Source: Paroedura picta (taxonomy: Eukaryota; Chordata; Lepidosauria; Squamata; Gekkonidae). From it: a stretch of DNA of 64,000 bases. Below, in pieces: positions 49,081 through 63,914 of this stretch (the stretch's first letter is position 1; each line of letters starts with the position of its first letter). The position numbers and the translations under genes are program-made. Location: contig NC_135371.1 in NCBI RefSeq assembly GCF_049243985.1, positions 1,327,501-1,391,500 on the forward strand, in the 5' to 3' direction. The notes under the pieces are model-generated. The model saw only the letters and a program-made list of their open reading frames with translations. It was not told the DNA's origin and ran no database searches.

Positions 49081-51480
49081 CAGGCTTAGCCTGATCTTAT
49101 CAGATCTTGGAAATGAAACAGGGCTGACCCTGCGTAGTCCTTGGGTGGGAGACCACTGAGGAGGTCCAGGCAGTGGCCACCCACCCACCTCTGAATACCT
49201 CTTGCTTTGAGAAAGCTACGAGGTTGGCTGATACTTGGGGGCATTTCATGGAAATGCCGGGATGGGCTGAGGACTCTTCTCCTTGTAAGATGTGAGCTAA
49301 GATGGTCATCCTGGGTCATGATGAGTTATCTGAAATTGTACATTTCTGGGCCTCCTGCTGGGCAGTTTCACTTGGGTGTCCCTGAGTTTGCTCTTTCTGC
49401 TCCTGGTCTGCACCATTTCCAGGCCACATCGCTCTATTTCAGATGGAGGGACCCAGATTCAGGGGGGTCGGCCTCTTGGTCTGCAGCAGCCGAACAAAGT
49501 ACGGGTACAGGGGCACCTTGAAGACCGGCAGAATTTTATTCTGGGCAGAAGCGTTTTGTTTGCAAGACGTACGTGGGAACATGAAACCTTGTGGGTTTTC
49601 CGGGCTGCGTGGCCAGTGTGGCATGTTAGTTGTAATCCCTGACCTTTTGCTGGTGACTGTGGCTGGCATCCCAGGTCGATGGGAATGTCTCCAGGCCAAA
49701 GTGTGGAGTGTGTAAACAGTTGCTGGGTCTTTTACTTACTGTGTTAGGCTGTACAGAGGAGCCATTAAAATTCCCAAACACCAATACAGTTCCAACAACA
49801 ACAACAAAAGTCTGAAAATCAACAAAACCAGCCCTAAAAAGCACCAGAATAAAAAAGGGACTCTAAAAACATCTCACAGTGGTTCATAAAATAGGCAAAA
49901 TCTTTACTGGTGGACTTTCTAATGACCTCCACCCAGCCACAGCGAAAGGAGCTTCCTGGTTCCAGTCCAGCTCCTGGGAAACTCCCAAATAAGACCGGAA
50001 TGTGATGCGTCACAGCTCCCCTCCCCCGAGAATTAAATAAAAAGCCCAGCAGCTGTTCATTTAGTCGGCACTTTGGGCCTGGCGAGATGCCCATCTTGCC
50101 GTGTCCTCCCTCTGAAGATGTCAGCTGCAGTGACTGGCGAAAGGGGCCGCTCGGGCCCACAGTCCGGGAGCCTCACGACAGCCCTGCAAAAGCCTTGGCC
50201 AGACTTTATTGGACTTAAAGGTGCCCCGATGTTTTCCAGAACTGTGCGTATCATTGGAAGTGGGGGCTCACCAGGAATATGGTGGGGGTGACATGTATGG
50301 GGAGCCCATCAGGTTTCCAGGCCGAAGGTGTTTGCCACTGCCTGCCTCTGTGCAGAGACCGTGATCTTTGGGGGTCTCCCAGCCGAGGACTCGCCAGAAC
50401 TGAACTTGCTTCGCTTCCAAGATCTGACTGCCCCGAGCGATCCAGGTTAGGGCTCCAGGGATCTGTACAAAGGCACTCTGGTCCTGGCTGTTTTGTGTTC
50501 AGCCCCCTCACTAATAGTCCTTCGCGTTTTCTCTCTTCCACTGAGGCTACCCAGTCAGATGCAGCAGCCTCCATAGGCTTTTAGAGGACCTTGGCTGGTC
50601 TGGAAGGAGCATGGAAGACAAGAAGGGACATTCTTGCCTAAGAAATTATTTCTGTTCCCAGAAGAGCCGCTTTTGCTTGTCCTGCTGGCTGATTGATGGC
50701 CTTTCTTTATGCTGTTAACCATGCCGAAATCTCATTTAACTCACTCACACTTTGTGTACAATTGCAGTAACCAGGAATAATTCTGCAGGAGAACTGGAAC
50801 CTCCCTCCCATTTGGAGGATCTCTCTTTTAAAACATGTACTTTGTCCAGCAGGAAGAGGCTCTCGAAATAGTAAAGCATTTCTCAAAAGGCGTGTGTCTG
50901 ATTTACCCAAAATAGGATACGGATTCCCTCCAGACGCTCGCTGACGTTCGACTCCTCCCTAAGCCGGCGGTTGGATTGTGTGTTCTTGGGGGCTGGAGGT
51001 TTTCTTTTGTTTGACCAACATTGCGTTTCTGCCCCTCTAGTGGGGAAGCAATATATATATATATATATATATATTGGTTACCAACTCCAGGTTTGGAAAT
51101 ATCTGGAGATTTGGGGGTGGGAGTGGAAGTTTGGAAAGGGACGGCTATTTGTTTCTTAAAGCTCTAGGTGCTGCTGCTGCTGCTATTATTTCTCTTGCGT
51201 TCTCACCCCTGGGGCAGTGCGGCTCTGCATTCTTGGTGCTTTCTTGGACTTCCATGTGGTTTCTTGCCTGGTCTCCCTAGTTTTCCAGTTCTGGGACACA
51301 GCAAGGCGGGAATCTCTCCGTACCCAAGTGTGGAGCACATGAACAGTTACTGGGCATTTCATTTCCTTTTCGAGAAGGGGGTGGTGACACATCGTATTCC
51401 TGTCTTATCTGGGTGTCCCCCAGAGGGTGGGCTAGTAGAACTCCCCCCAGGCACAGGAAAACCACCCCCAAAGTAAATAA
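49081..51480. other. Intergenic, dispersed repeats only
   Basis: Contains fold-back and GGCATCCC-type repeat pieces, and two copies in opposite orientation of another repeat (49975-50090 and 51325-51425, sharing GAACAG-(C/T)T-CTGGGC and TCTTAT-TGGG segments). A TA microsatellite is at 51051-51074. No supported gene. Confidence 0.45.
51051..51074. repeat. (TA)n microsatellite
   Basis: About 12 perfect TA units between unique flanks. Confidence 0.95.
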
Positions 51481-51483
51481 AAT

Positions 51484-51620
51484 GTCCGTCTGGAGGGGGC
51501 CCCCGTCGTCTCCCGAGCTCTCCTGCAGCTCCCTTGTGTTCCCGGCCTGGTTGGCATCAGGCCCCCTCCTGGCTTCCCCACCTGCTGGGCCCGGCCAGGC
51601 TCACTGGCTTGAGCCACCTA
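51484..51620 (-). pseudogene. Orphan 5' part of a gene G-type SCAN exon
   Basis: The minus strand matches 63785-63900 upstream of the SCAN domain of gene G (DANQAG-TRELQ, GDDGG). Homology ends abruptly at the CTCCAG just before the SCAN codons, and no SCAN, KRAB or finger sequence follows nearby. Looks like a truncated duplicate. Confidence 0.65.
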
Positions 51621-52129
51621 GGCAGTGCTCCCCACGTCTTGGCTGCTGTGGGGGATGGAGTCTCGCTCATGACCCCCTCCTGAGGCCCCCCCTGAACCTC
51701 CCCCTCCCCAGCCCCCCCCCCAATTACCAGGTCTTATCTTCCTTGGAGATGGCAACACAATCTTCCTGCCCAACAGTCAACTGACCTTTCTGTGTCTGTC
51801 TGCTAAGCCCCCCCCCCTTCCATACATATTTCTAGGAAGGCTGTGCCCAGGGTGGGGGGTTCCCCCAGCCCCCACCCCGTTCTCTCCCTCCCAGCCCTTC
51901 CCCAACCTGAGTTTTGTCTGCCTCCCGTCTTCAGCTCTACTTTATTCCCCCCCCCCATTTTCCTCCTCTGCCTCTTTTTAGCCACAAAACAGGCCCCTGA
52001 AGCAGGTAAGGCAGAAATTCTGTGACTGGACCAAAATCATCCAATGAGTCCCTGCAGGAAGGTGGGGCTTCGAACCTGGGCCTCATAGACCATGCTGTGG
52101 AGCTCTGACCGCTCTGCCTTCTACTGCCC

Positions 52130-52715
52130 GGATCCGGTTCAAGGTTTTGGTTTTAACCTTCAAGGCTTTACGCGAGTTGGGACCCACATACCTGAGGGAC
52201 CGCCTATCACCCTATGCCCCCCGCAGAGCCTTACGTTCTGCGGGAGAAAATCTGCTGGTCGTTCCCGGCCCCAGGGAAGCACGCCTGGCCTCGACCAGGG
52301 CCAGGGCCTTTTCGGTCCTGGCCCCTACCTGGTGGAATGAGCTCCCGGGAGAGCTGCGGGCCCTGCAAGATCTTCCATCATTCCGCAGGGCCTGCAAGAC
52401 GGAGCTCTTCCGCCAGGTTTACGGTTGAGGACGAGGCTAACATCTATGCCCCCCCCCCAGGGACTCGGGACCTGGGATTGAGATTGGGGATTAGTACCAT
52501 CAGTATCCCCTCTCCACCTGCTTGTAGTAGGAGGGGGAGGTTGATTAGCCTATCTTGCCAGGTTAGCTTGCTAACCGATAATGTTATATTGTAATTGTTG
52601 CTGAGGGTTTTTAATGGATTTTATTGGGGGTTTTAAAATGTTGTAACCCGCCACGAGCCGTAAGGGAGTGGCGGGCAATAAATCGAAAGATAATAATAAT
52701 AATAATAATAATACT
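52130..52715 (+). repeat. L2-type LINE 3' end with ATA tail
   Basis: The plus-strand frame 52147-52428 has LRELGPTYLRDRLSPYAPR, FSVLAPTWWNELPGELR and FRRACKTELFRQVYG, the C-terminal end of an L2/CR1-group ORF. It is followed by a 3' UTR and an (ATA)n tail at 52690-52713. This is the best-preserved copy in the window. Confidence 0.8.
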
Positions 52716-53499
52716 GCTGAACATTAGGAAGGAGGCAGGCCTAGCGGCATCACACCTCTCAGGGGTCGCCGGTGGGCCCCAGGGTGCCCCCCTCCCCCAG
52801 CAAGGGACAAACAAAAAATAAGGAACGTTGCCTGGAACCTCCGGGTGGGACCTGGAGATCTGCCAGACAGATGGACACCAGGCAACAGACAGCTGTCCCT
52901 CGGGGGGGGGGGCATGAGCTGCAGTATTATATCCCCCCCAAAAAAATCTCCAGACATTTCCCAGCTGGGAGACTGCAAGCTCAGTTATGCCTGGCCCCAA
53001 ATCGGGTCTGCAGAGGGCTCTGCTTCCTCCCCCTTGTGCTGACTGACAGAAGCAAGCCTTGGAAGGCATCCACAGAGAGAGTCCCTTCCTTAAAGGGACA
53101 GTCATTTTTGGATTTTTTATGTGGCCCAGTGCATCTGGCTGAGATTTCGCAGTTTTCTGCAAACCAATGGCCCTTTTCAGGTCTGAAGCTGCTGGTAGGA
53201 GGCCTCTCACCTCCAAAGCACTCCTGCAGTGAGCGGCTGCCAAGCTCCTAGGTCGGCCCCCAGCTAGAGGGATCGCCATAGATCCCAAGGACTCTGTATG
53301 GAATGTTCACACAAACTCCCGCCTCCCCCAATCAGCTTCGCCCTGTATCTGCAGGAGCTACGCCCTGGTTTTCCTTCTTCGATAAGGAACAGGACCATTC
53401 CCCAGCAAGGAACTGTGGAGGGCTGGTACCATTGGGCCTGTGGCTGAAGCTTTTCCCACCTTGGAAGGCTGCATACAGCTCTTCCCCTGGTGTGGACCG
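52716..53499. other. Intergenic, no gene recognised
   Basis: Poly-G and poly-C runs and a GGGACCTGGAGATCTGCC repeat piece. No splice-consistent exon. Confidence 0.4.
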
Positions 53500-53971
53500 G
53501 GTTGTACACAAGCAGGGAGTATTCCTAATGAAGCCTCTTCCGCGCTCCAAGATTTTGTACACTGTCCCGGTTTGGCTTCTTGGATGGTAAGTCAGGCAAA
53601 AGTAGTTGCTGGAGTCTATTTTACCCCCTGAGAATTTAAAGGGTTTCTCCCCTCTATGAATTCCTGGAATGGCAATAGGTCTTCAACTACAGTAATATAT
53701 CTTCACATGCTCAGAGCCTTTATTTCTCTCCTCTCTGGATTCTATGATCAGGATTAAGGGTTGAATGCAGAGTAAAGCACTTTACACAAACAGCACTTCG
53801 TATAGTTTTTGCCATGTAGATTTGTGACTGAGGAAAGCTCATTCCATACAGCAAGAATTTATTATGGTTTCTGCTTTATCGATTTTTTGGTGTTTTATTT
53901 TTCTTCTGAATAATGGTTATTCATCGTTCCAAGCATTTATACAGTTTCTCGCCCCTTTATAAGAAAATGGG
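53500..53971 (-). pseudogene. Decayed zinc fingers downstream of gene F
   Basis: Minus-strand finger remnants (GGKSFSHRPNG; CLCTTRSTPGEEL) continue after the gene F stop. The same remnants follow gene G at 60415-60660, so the decay began before these two genes separated. Confidence 0.7.
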
Positions 53972-57420
<3,449 letters not shown>

Positions 57421-57675
57421 GTTCTCTCCCAGAGTCCTCTGGGCCCCAGCTGGCTCCAGGGCCCCCCCCCACCGTCTGTAGGTGCCCCAGAGCCCCCTGC
57501 CGCAGGGGCCAATGCTCTTGCTCTTCCGCCTCTTCTGCTCCCAGGGGAAGAATGGGGGCTGGGGGGGGTGAGTCTGCTGCTGAGGACCCCAAGTGTGTGT
57601 GGGGGGAAGGTCGGCTCTCTTGCCCCAGGGTGGAACTCCCACCCCTTCCCCAGGCAGCACCTGACAGCCACTCAC

Positions 57676-57920
57676 CTGCGCCTTCCACTCCCCCAACCAG
57701 TGCAGGGGCGGGGCAGGAAGTGACTTCCCCGGCCACGCCCCTCCTCCCTGGAGGCCTCTCTAGGAGTGCAGCCCTGACAGATGCTCCCTTTAACCCCTTC
57801 AGAGCCCCTCTCCCCCCACACAGCCAGCCAGAGATCCCGGCCAGTCGGCAGGGCAGGGCAGGGCAGGGCAGGGCGGCTGACGGCGCAGCTCTTTCCTTCT
57901 CTCCAAGCTCCGGACAGCTC
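57676..57920 (-). promoter_or_regulatory. Promoter and non-coding exon 1 of gene F
   Basis: Mirrors the gene E promoter on the opposite strand: (CCTGC)n, GAAGGGGTTAAAGG (57787-57800), GGGGCGTGGCC, GGAAGTCACTTCC (a perfect inverted ETS-like pair), CCGCCCC and the donor GCGCAG|GTGAGT at 57676/57675. Confidence 0.6.
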
Positions 57921-58284
57921 GGGGGGGGGGCGCAAGGGTTTTGCACACCGCAGGCCCCAGGGATGCCAGGCTCCAGGGCTGCTTTGGAGGTGGCCTTATC
58001 CCCGCCTCACTGAGGTCTCAGCCCTCCCCAAGCTCTCTAGTTTCCCAGCCTGGAAGGTGACCTTCCCCTTCCTCTTTCCCCCTCCCAAACCTACCCGAGG
58101 CCCAGGAGGGGCGCTGCCCTCAGAGACGACCAACAGAGCAGCGGAGAGAAGCTCTGGGCAGCCCCGTTGGTCTCAGGCAGGAAAAAAGGAGAGTAGAGAC
58201 CACCTTCAAGGCCAATGCATCTATTCCTGTGCCAGGGAAAGGTTTGGGGGCACAAAGCTAGGGTTGCCAACTGGCCTGGAGGCA

Positions 58285-58480
58285 ACTTGGGGAATGGCTG
58301 CGTCTCATTGGTAGAGTCTCTGCTCGGCATGCAGAAAGTTCCAGGTTCGATCTCTGGCCTCCCCAGTTTGAAGAAGGATTTGGCCATCTTATTCTGTGGG
58401 GGATCAGCTCAGGGCATGCCGTGTGTGCCTGCAAAGGGATTTCAGAGACAGTCTGGGAGGGGAGGCTGCTGCATGACCAG
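58285..58480 (+). repeat. tRNA-Ala-like SINE
   Basis: CATTGGTAGAGTCTCTGCTC and AGGTTCGATCTCTGGC correspond to A and B boxes of a tRNA-Ala head (GCATGCAG anticodon loop). It does not form a clean tRNA and has a non-tRNA body, so it is a SINE rather than a tRNA gene. Confidence 0.65.
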
Positions 58481-58654
58481 TTAGCACTGTGGAGGTTTTT
58501 ACATCCTTGTTTACAAGCACTCTGCACATCTGAAGGAGAAGCAGTGCAGGAAGAGAGCGACTCTGTTCAGTTAGCTTCAGCTGCAGGTGACTGAATCTCT
58601 CCCAGGAAGGCAGGCAGTGAACCTGGAGAGGAGATGACAGAGCGGGGATCCGAT

Positions 58655-59000
58655 AGCCATCTAAAAGGGTGCCATATTGAGGATGGAGCAGAGTTCTTCT
58701 CTCTTGCCCCAGAGGGACAGACCAATGGGATTAAATTAATTCAAAAGAAATTCCGGAAGAAGTTCCGGACAGTTAGAGCAGTTTCTCAGTGGAACAGGCT
58801 TCCTCGGGAGGTGGTGGGTTCTCCATCTTTGGAGATTTTTAAACAGAGGCTGGACAGCCATATGACGGAGAAGCTGATTCTGTGAAGGTTCAAGGGGGTG
58901 GCAGATGATAGTGGATGAGCGAAAGGGTTGTTCCTGCATAGTGCGGGGGGTCGGACTAGATGACCCAGGAGGACCCTTCCAACTCTATGATTGGAAATCA
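58655..59000 (+). repeat. CR1 LINE 3' end
   Basis: The frame ends FRTVRAVSQWNRLPREV then FKQRLDSHM, the C-terminus of a CR1 ORF, followed by GGACTAGATGACCCAGGAGG and TCTATGATTGG. Confidence 0.8.
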
Positions 59001-59104
59001 TTTCCAATAAATTGTGACCAAGGGAATCTCACTTGCCCCAGCAGACAATGGTGCTCCAGTCAACTTTTAATCATACAAAATCTTATCTGACACAAAACAG
59101 AGCC

Positions 59105-59420
59105 TCAGTCTGGAAATTCAACTTTTGTGACCTGCACCTCCATAGCAAGGGAGACGTTGAGGGTCACTCCCAAGTTCTTGATAGTCTGTATAGCTGTCAA
59201 CTGGACTCTGTCAAGGCAGGGGAGACACGCTTGCTTTCCTGGACCCTTCCTTTCCAGCCACAGGACCTCCATCTTCAAGGGATTGACCTTCAGGTGGCTT
59301 TGCTGAAGGTCCGTCACAGCTCCCAGTCACTCAGCCAAATATTCAGGTGGAGGACTCGGCCGATCACTCATTAACAGAAAAAGCTGGGTGTCATCCACAT
59401 ACTGGAGATGCCCAAGCCCA
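59105..59420 (-). repeat. L2-type LINE reverse transcriptase fragment
   Basis: The minus strand reads LKVNPLKMEVLWLERKG and IKNLGVTLN, the same block as in 7690-7900, with a decayed upstream part. Confidence 0.7.
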
Positions 59421-60414
59421 TCTCTCAGAACCAGGATGTTAAATAACATTGGGGAAAGAATCACGTCCTACTCCTCCCTGAGGGCAACTCTCAGTAGTCA
59501 ACCTTGGAGAAAGGAGACCTGCCACTTCCGTTCTGACCTTGTGTCCATGAGGCGGTGAGCTAAAGCAGTGCTGACCTGCCTCAGAGCTTATCTGTAAGAG
59601 CAACCAGAGCTGTTTCTACTCCACGGCCAGGTCACAAACCAGACTGCAATTGGTGCAGGGCCGGTGTTCCATCTAGGCATGCCTTTATTTGGCCTATGGC
59701 CACCTGCTCAACCAATCTTTCCTAGAAACACGCGATGTGAGACGGGGCAGTAGCTGTCTGGGTCTCATGGGTGCCATGATGGCTTCTTCTAGAAGGGCTG
59801 AACCACCATCTCTTTTAAGCTCCCCAGGAAGATCCCTGAAGGCAAGGACAAGTTCATTCTTTGCCAAAGAGGGCTCCCAGTCCTCTCATCTCTTGGTTTT
59901 ATGAGCCATGGGTAGTGGGGAAAGGGCTCACTTGTTTATTTCTCCTGCTCTCTAAAACGTAGGTTCGGGTCTGTGTCTGCAAACAGGCCTCAAATGGATC
60001 TTTCTGCAAAAGGATGTGTTTCCAGTTAAGCCCCAGACTAAATTGTCCTTCGGGCTCACACCTGCAGCCTGGACGCTGTAACCACTTGCTCTCTCCATTC
60101 AGTGTTATTTTTTGCATGGTAAAGGTATTATATAATTGCACAACACCCTAGTTGGAGTTGATTCCTTTAGTTCGCCCCTTGCATCTTGGGGGAAGGGATG
60201 GAGGCTAGAACGGGTTCAAGCAGATATGTACCTCAAACCCTTTCTCTTTATTCCTCTCCTCTCACCACCATCCCCCAATGTCCCCCAATGGTTCCTCCCA
60301 GGCCTCCCCCCTTCCCCACATCAGAAGATGTGTGCGCTTTTTTTGCTACTAATGCTTCCTTTCTTCCTTCCCTCACAGCAGTCAATATTATACTTGTTGG
60401 CAAACAAATGTATA
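59421..60414. other. Intergenic, no gene seen
   Basis: 59430-59640 is probably more of the same L2 element (minus). The rest is unassigned. Confidence 0.4.
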
Positions 60415-60715
60415 AGTTTATACAAAGTCCTGTGACCCCTCTCCCAACCACCTGTATCTGCAGGAGCTACTCCCTGGCTTTCCTTCTTTGATAAGGAGCA
60501 GGAGGATTCCACAGCAGGGAACTGTATTATGGGGCTTATGGCTGAAGCTTTTCCCACCCTGAAAGTCTGTATGCAGCTCTTCCCCTGGTGTGGACCAGGT
60601 TATGCACAAGCAGGGAGTATTCCGAATGACGCCTGTTCCACACTCCAAGCATTTGTACACTTTGTCCCAGTTTAGCTTCTTGGATGGTAAGTCAGGCTAA
60701 AGTAGTTGCTGAAGT
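60415..60715 (-). pseudogene. Decayed zinc fingers downstream of gene G
   Basis: The minus strand reads YKCLECGTGVIRNTPCLC, then STPGEEL and GGKSFSHKP: two degenerate fingers matching those after gene F. Confidence 0.7.
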
Positions 60716-63700
60716 CTATTTTATGCTCTGAAAATTTGAAGTGTTTTTACCTTGTATGAATTCTTCGAAGGACAATAAGTTTTCTGCTACAACAAAGTCC
60801 GAGGATTTATATGGTTTCTCCCCTCTGTGGATCCGTTGATGGACAGTAAGTTGTGATCTTTGAGCAAAGCTCTTTCCACACTCCAAGCATTTATATGGTT
60901 TCTCCCCCGTGTGGATTCGTCGATGAGCACTAAGATTGAAGCTCCGAAGAAAGCATTTTCCACAGTCCAAGCACTTATATGGCTTCTCCCCTGTGTGGAT
61001 TCGTTGATGAGATGTAAACGTGCCAATCCAAGCAAAATTCTTTCCACAATCCAAACATTTATATGGTTTCTCCCCTGTGTGGATTCGTTGATGCCCATTG
61101 AGGTCTCCCTTCCCAGTAAAGCTCTTTCCACACTCCAAGCATTTATATGGTTTCTCCCCTCTGTGGATTCGTTGATGGACAGTAAGTTGTGATCTTTGAG
61201 CAAAGCTCTTTCCACACTCCAAGCATATATATGGTTTCTCCCCTGTGTGGATTCGTCGATGAGCACTAAGGTTGAAGCTCCGAAGAAAGCACTTTCCACA
61301 GTCCAAGCATTTATATGGTTTCTCCCCTGTGTGGATTCGTTGATGGGCACTAAGGTTGTCTCTTCGAACAAAGCACTTTCCACAATCCAAGCATTTATGT
61401 TTCTCCCCAGTGGGGATTTGTTGAGGGCCAGTGAGGTCTCCCTTCCCAGTAAAGCTCTTTCCACATTTCAAGCATTTAAATGATTTCTCCCCAATGTGGA
61501 TTTTTCGATGGTCAGTAGGTTGTGAACTCTGAGCAAAGCTCTTTCCACACACTAAGCATGTATATGGTTTTTCCCCAGTATGGAGACGCTGATGAAAAGT
61601 AAGCTGTGAACTCCAAGCAAAGCTCTTTTCACAATCCAAGCATACGTGTGGTTTCTCCCCTGTGTGAATTTTCCACTGTCTCTCATACGCCCGGGATTCA
61701 GCACCTGGAGAAGCAGGGAATTTGTTGCCCCTCTCCTGTTTCATTCCAGGGTTTCTTCCATCAAGTTGTTCTTCCAATAAGTGCTGTTGTGATTCTCCCT
61801 TGGACTTATTCCGGGCACCATCAGCTTCTAGAATGAAGGGAAATGGTCATCACGGAAAGCATCTGACACAGTAGATCATAAGCTACTAAGTCACCACCTC
61901 GCCAACTCTGGAATACAATGGATAGCCTTTCAATGACCAGTCTCTTTCCTTCAGGGTCGCAGTAAGAGAGAACCCATTTCAATGCTAGCAGCTCCTATGT
62001 AGAGTGCTGCAAGGAGCAGTTTTCTCCCCAATCCTATTCAGTGTCTTTACACACCCTCTTGCCCAGCTGATATGGAGATTCAGACTGGGATAACACCCAT
62101 CTTTTCCTCACAATGGACGGACAACCTGACTCATCCCTTGGCTCCTTTGCCAGAGCAAGGGCTTTCTCTATCCTGGCACCCAGAGCACACTATACTCCAC
62201 CAACATCAAGAAGCTGGTGATCCCTGGGCCCAGGGAAACTGGACTGACCTTGACCAGAGCCAGGACTTTCTCCATCCCAGCCCCCACCTTGTGGAATGAA
62301 CTCCCAGTTGACCACAGGGCCCTGCCAGAGCTGAACTAATTCTGAAGGGGAAGCATCTTCTCTGGCAAACCCGTCTTGTTAAAAGGACAGACAGGAAGGA
62401 TCTACCAACCCACGTCTTCCAAAGGGTGAGCAGGAAGTAGCCTCTCTGACAGAGCCTTGGTAAATTGCAAACATCAATAATGTAGAATAATTAATTTCAG
62501 CATCGATCAACTAAATTCAAAGGGGCCCTTACCGAGAGAGGCCACATTCCCCAAATTCTCCAACGTGACTTCCATGGCCAGGGCCCTCTGGCCGGGATCC
62601 AGCAGCTCCCACTCCTCCCGGGTGAAGTCCACGTCCACCTCCTCAAAGGACACGGGGCCTTCCTCGGTCCGAGCCGGCCGCATAGCGGATGCTGCCGCCC
62701 CAGGAGAAAGAGCAGACGGCCCGGGAAGCGCTGGGGAGGCCGCCCTGAAGCCTGGGAAGAAAAGGACAAATCCAGACTCACAGACACAGGCCAAAGGGCC
62801 AGCGACAGCAATCAGTTTGGGGCATCTTGGGGTGTGAGACAAGAGACAAGTCACCCATCTTGGGACCTTTGCAGCAGGCCAGGCCCACGGAGTCCTCACC
62901 TGGGGAGGTGTCCCAGGCTGGGTCCTCCTCTTTGACGGCCCCAAACTGTGAATTACGGCAGGTCTTGGACGGATCTTTTCCTGACTCAGCAGACGCCTCC
63001 ATGAATGGTCCACGCCCCTGAAATGCCAGGCAGGAGACACAGAGAGGAGTCAGACAAATAAAGTGGAGGATTCTCCCCCTCTTCACTCCCTGCTGCTGTC
63101 AGTGGGGCTGGGATCTTCTTGTGCTTCCCACATGTAAATAACATTAAAGAGCAGGAGGCTTTAAACAGACAGTAATGAACTGGATGGCCTGATCCAATAG
63201 GGCTTCTCTTATGTCCGGAGTTTTACATCCTGGGTCATAACCCAGATGGGGCACGAAAGCACACGAAGGCCCTTTCCCAAGTCTGAGCCCGTTTTTACTA
63301 CCCAACGGAGTCTGAAAGCAGCTCACAAACCGCTTTCCCTTCCTCTCCCCACAACAGGCCTGAAGTAAAGAAGGTGGGGCTGAGAGAGCTCTGAGGAGAC
63401 TGGGACTGGCCCAAGGATATGTGCAGATTAAAGGCAGCCGGGCGGGAGGGAGGGGGGGAATCTCATCTGCGAAAAGAAGCCTGAGGAAGCACTGCCACCC
63501 CCTCACCTGCTCTCTCTGCGGCTGGGCCTGGCTGAGGAGGAAGCCTTCGGCCAGGGCCACCGCCTGGGCGCTGCTCTCCGGCCGGCACTCCCGCACCCAG
63601 CCCTGCATCTCCCGGGGCAGGAGGGCCAGGAACTGCTCCAGGGTCACCCGGTCCAGCATCTGCCTCTTGGTGCTCCTCTCCGGCTCCAGCCAGCGGCTGC

Positions 63701-63914
63701 AAAGTCCGTGGAGCCGGCTGCAAACCTCCCGGGGCCCCGGGGCATCTTCGTAGCGGAACTGCCGGAACTGCTGGCGCTGCACATCTGGAGGGGGCCCCCC
63801 GTCGTCTCCCGGGCTCCCCTGCAGCTCCCTTGTGCTCCCGGCCTGGTTGGCATCAGGGCCCCTCCCGGCTCCCCCGCCTGCTGGGCCCCGCCCTCGCCCT
63901 CCCCCTCCCCTCAT
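60716..63914 (-). CDS. Gene G: SCAN-KRAB-C2H2 zinc-finger protein (9 intact fingers of 10)
   Basis: Model on the minus strand: 63914-63507 (SCAN), 63017-62900, 62751-62533 (KRAB), 61827-60716; 619 codons in frame if translation starts at 63914. An upstream in-frame ATG at 63989 and exons beyond the window are possible. The SCAN domain is complete ([28 protein letters not shown]). Its centre (ERSTKRQM) resembles genes A-D, while its flanks resemble E and F. KRAB is as in E. Ten fingers: finger 3 has both zinc-binding His replaced by Pro ([10 protein letters not shown]) and should not fold. Fingers 5-6 and 9-10 are duplicates ([18 protein letters not shown]), and 3 and 7 are also related, implying a four-finger block duplication. 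The tail after finger 10 is decayed finger sequence. Confidence 0.82.
62140..62350 (+). repeat. L2-like LINE 3' fragment in intron of gene G
   Basis: The plus strand reads [17 protein letters not shown] and then [13 protein letters not shown], matching the C-terminal block at 52147-52428. Confidence 0.6.
63280..63445 (-). repeat. MIR-like SINE in intron of gene G
   Basis: The reverse complement contains the CTCTCAGCCCCACCTTC and GGAAGGGAAAGCGGTTTG segments of the MIR-like family. Confidence 0.5.

Noticed and set aside
58285-58360. tRNA-Ala gene
   Set aside because: A and B boxes are present but acceptor stem pairing is poor and a SINE body follows.
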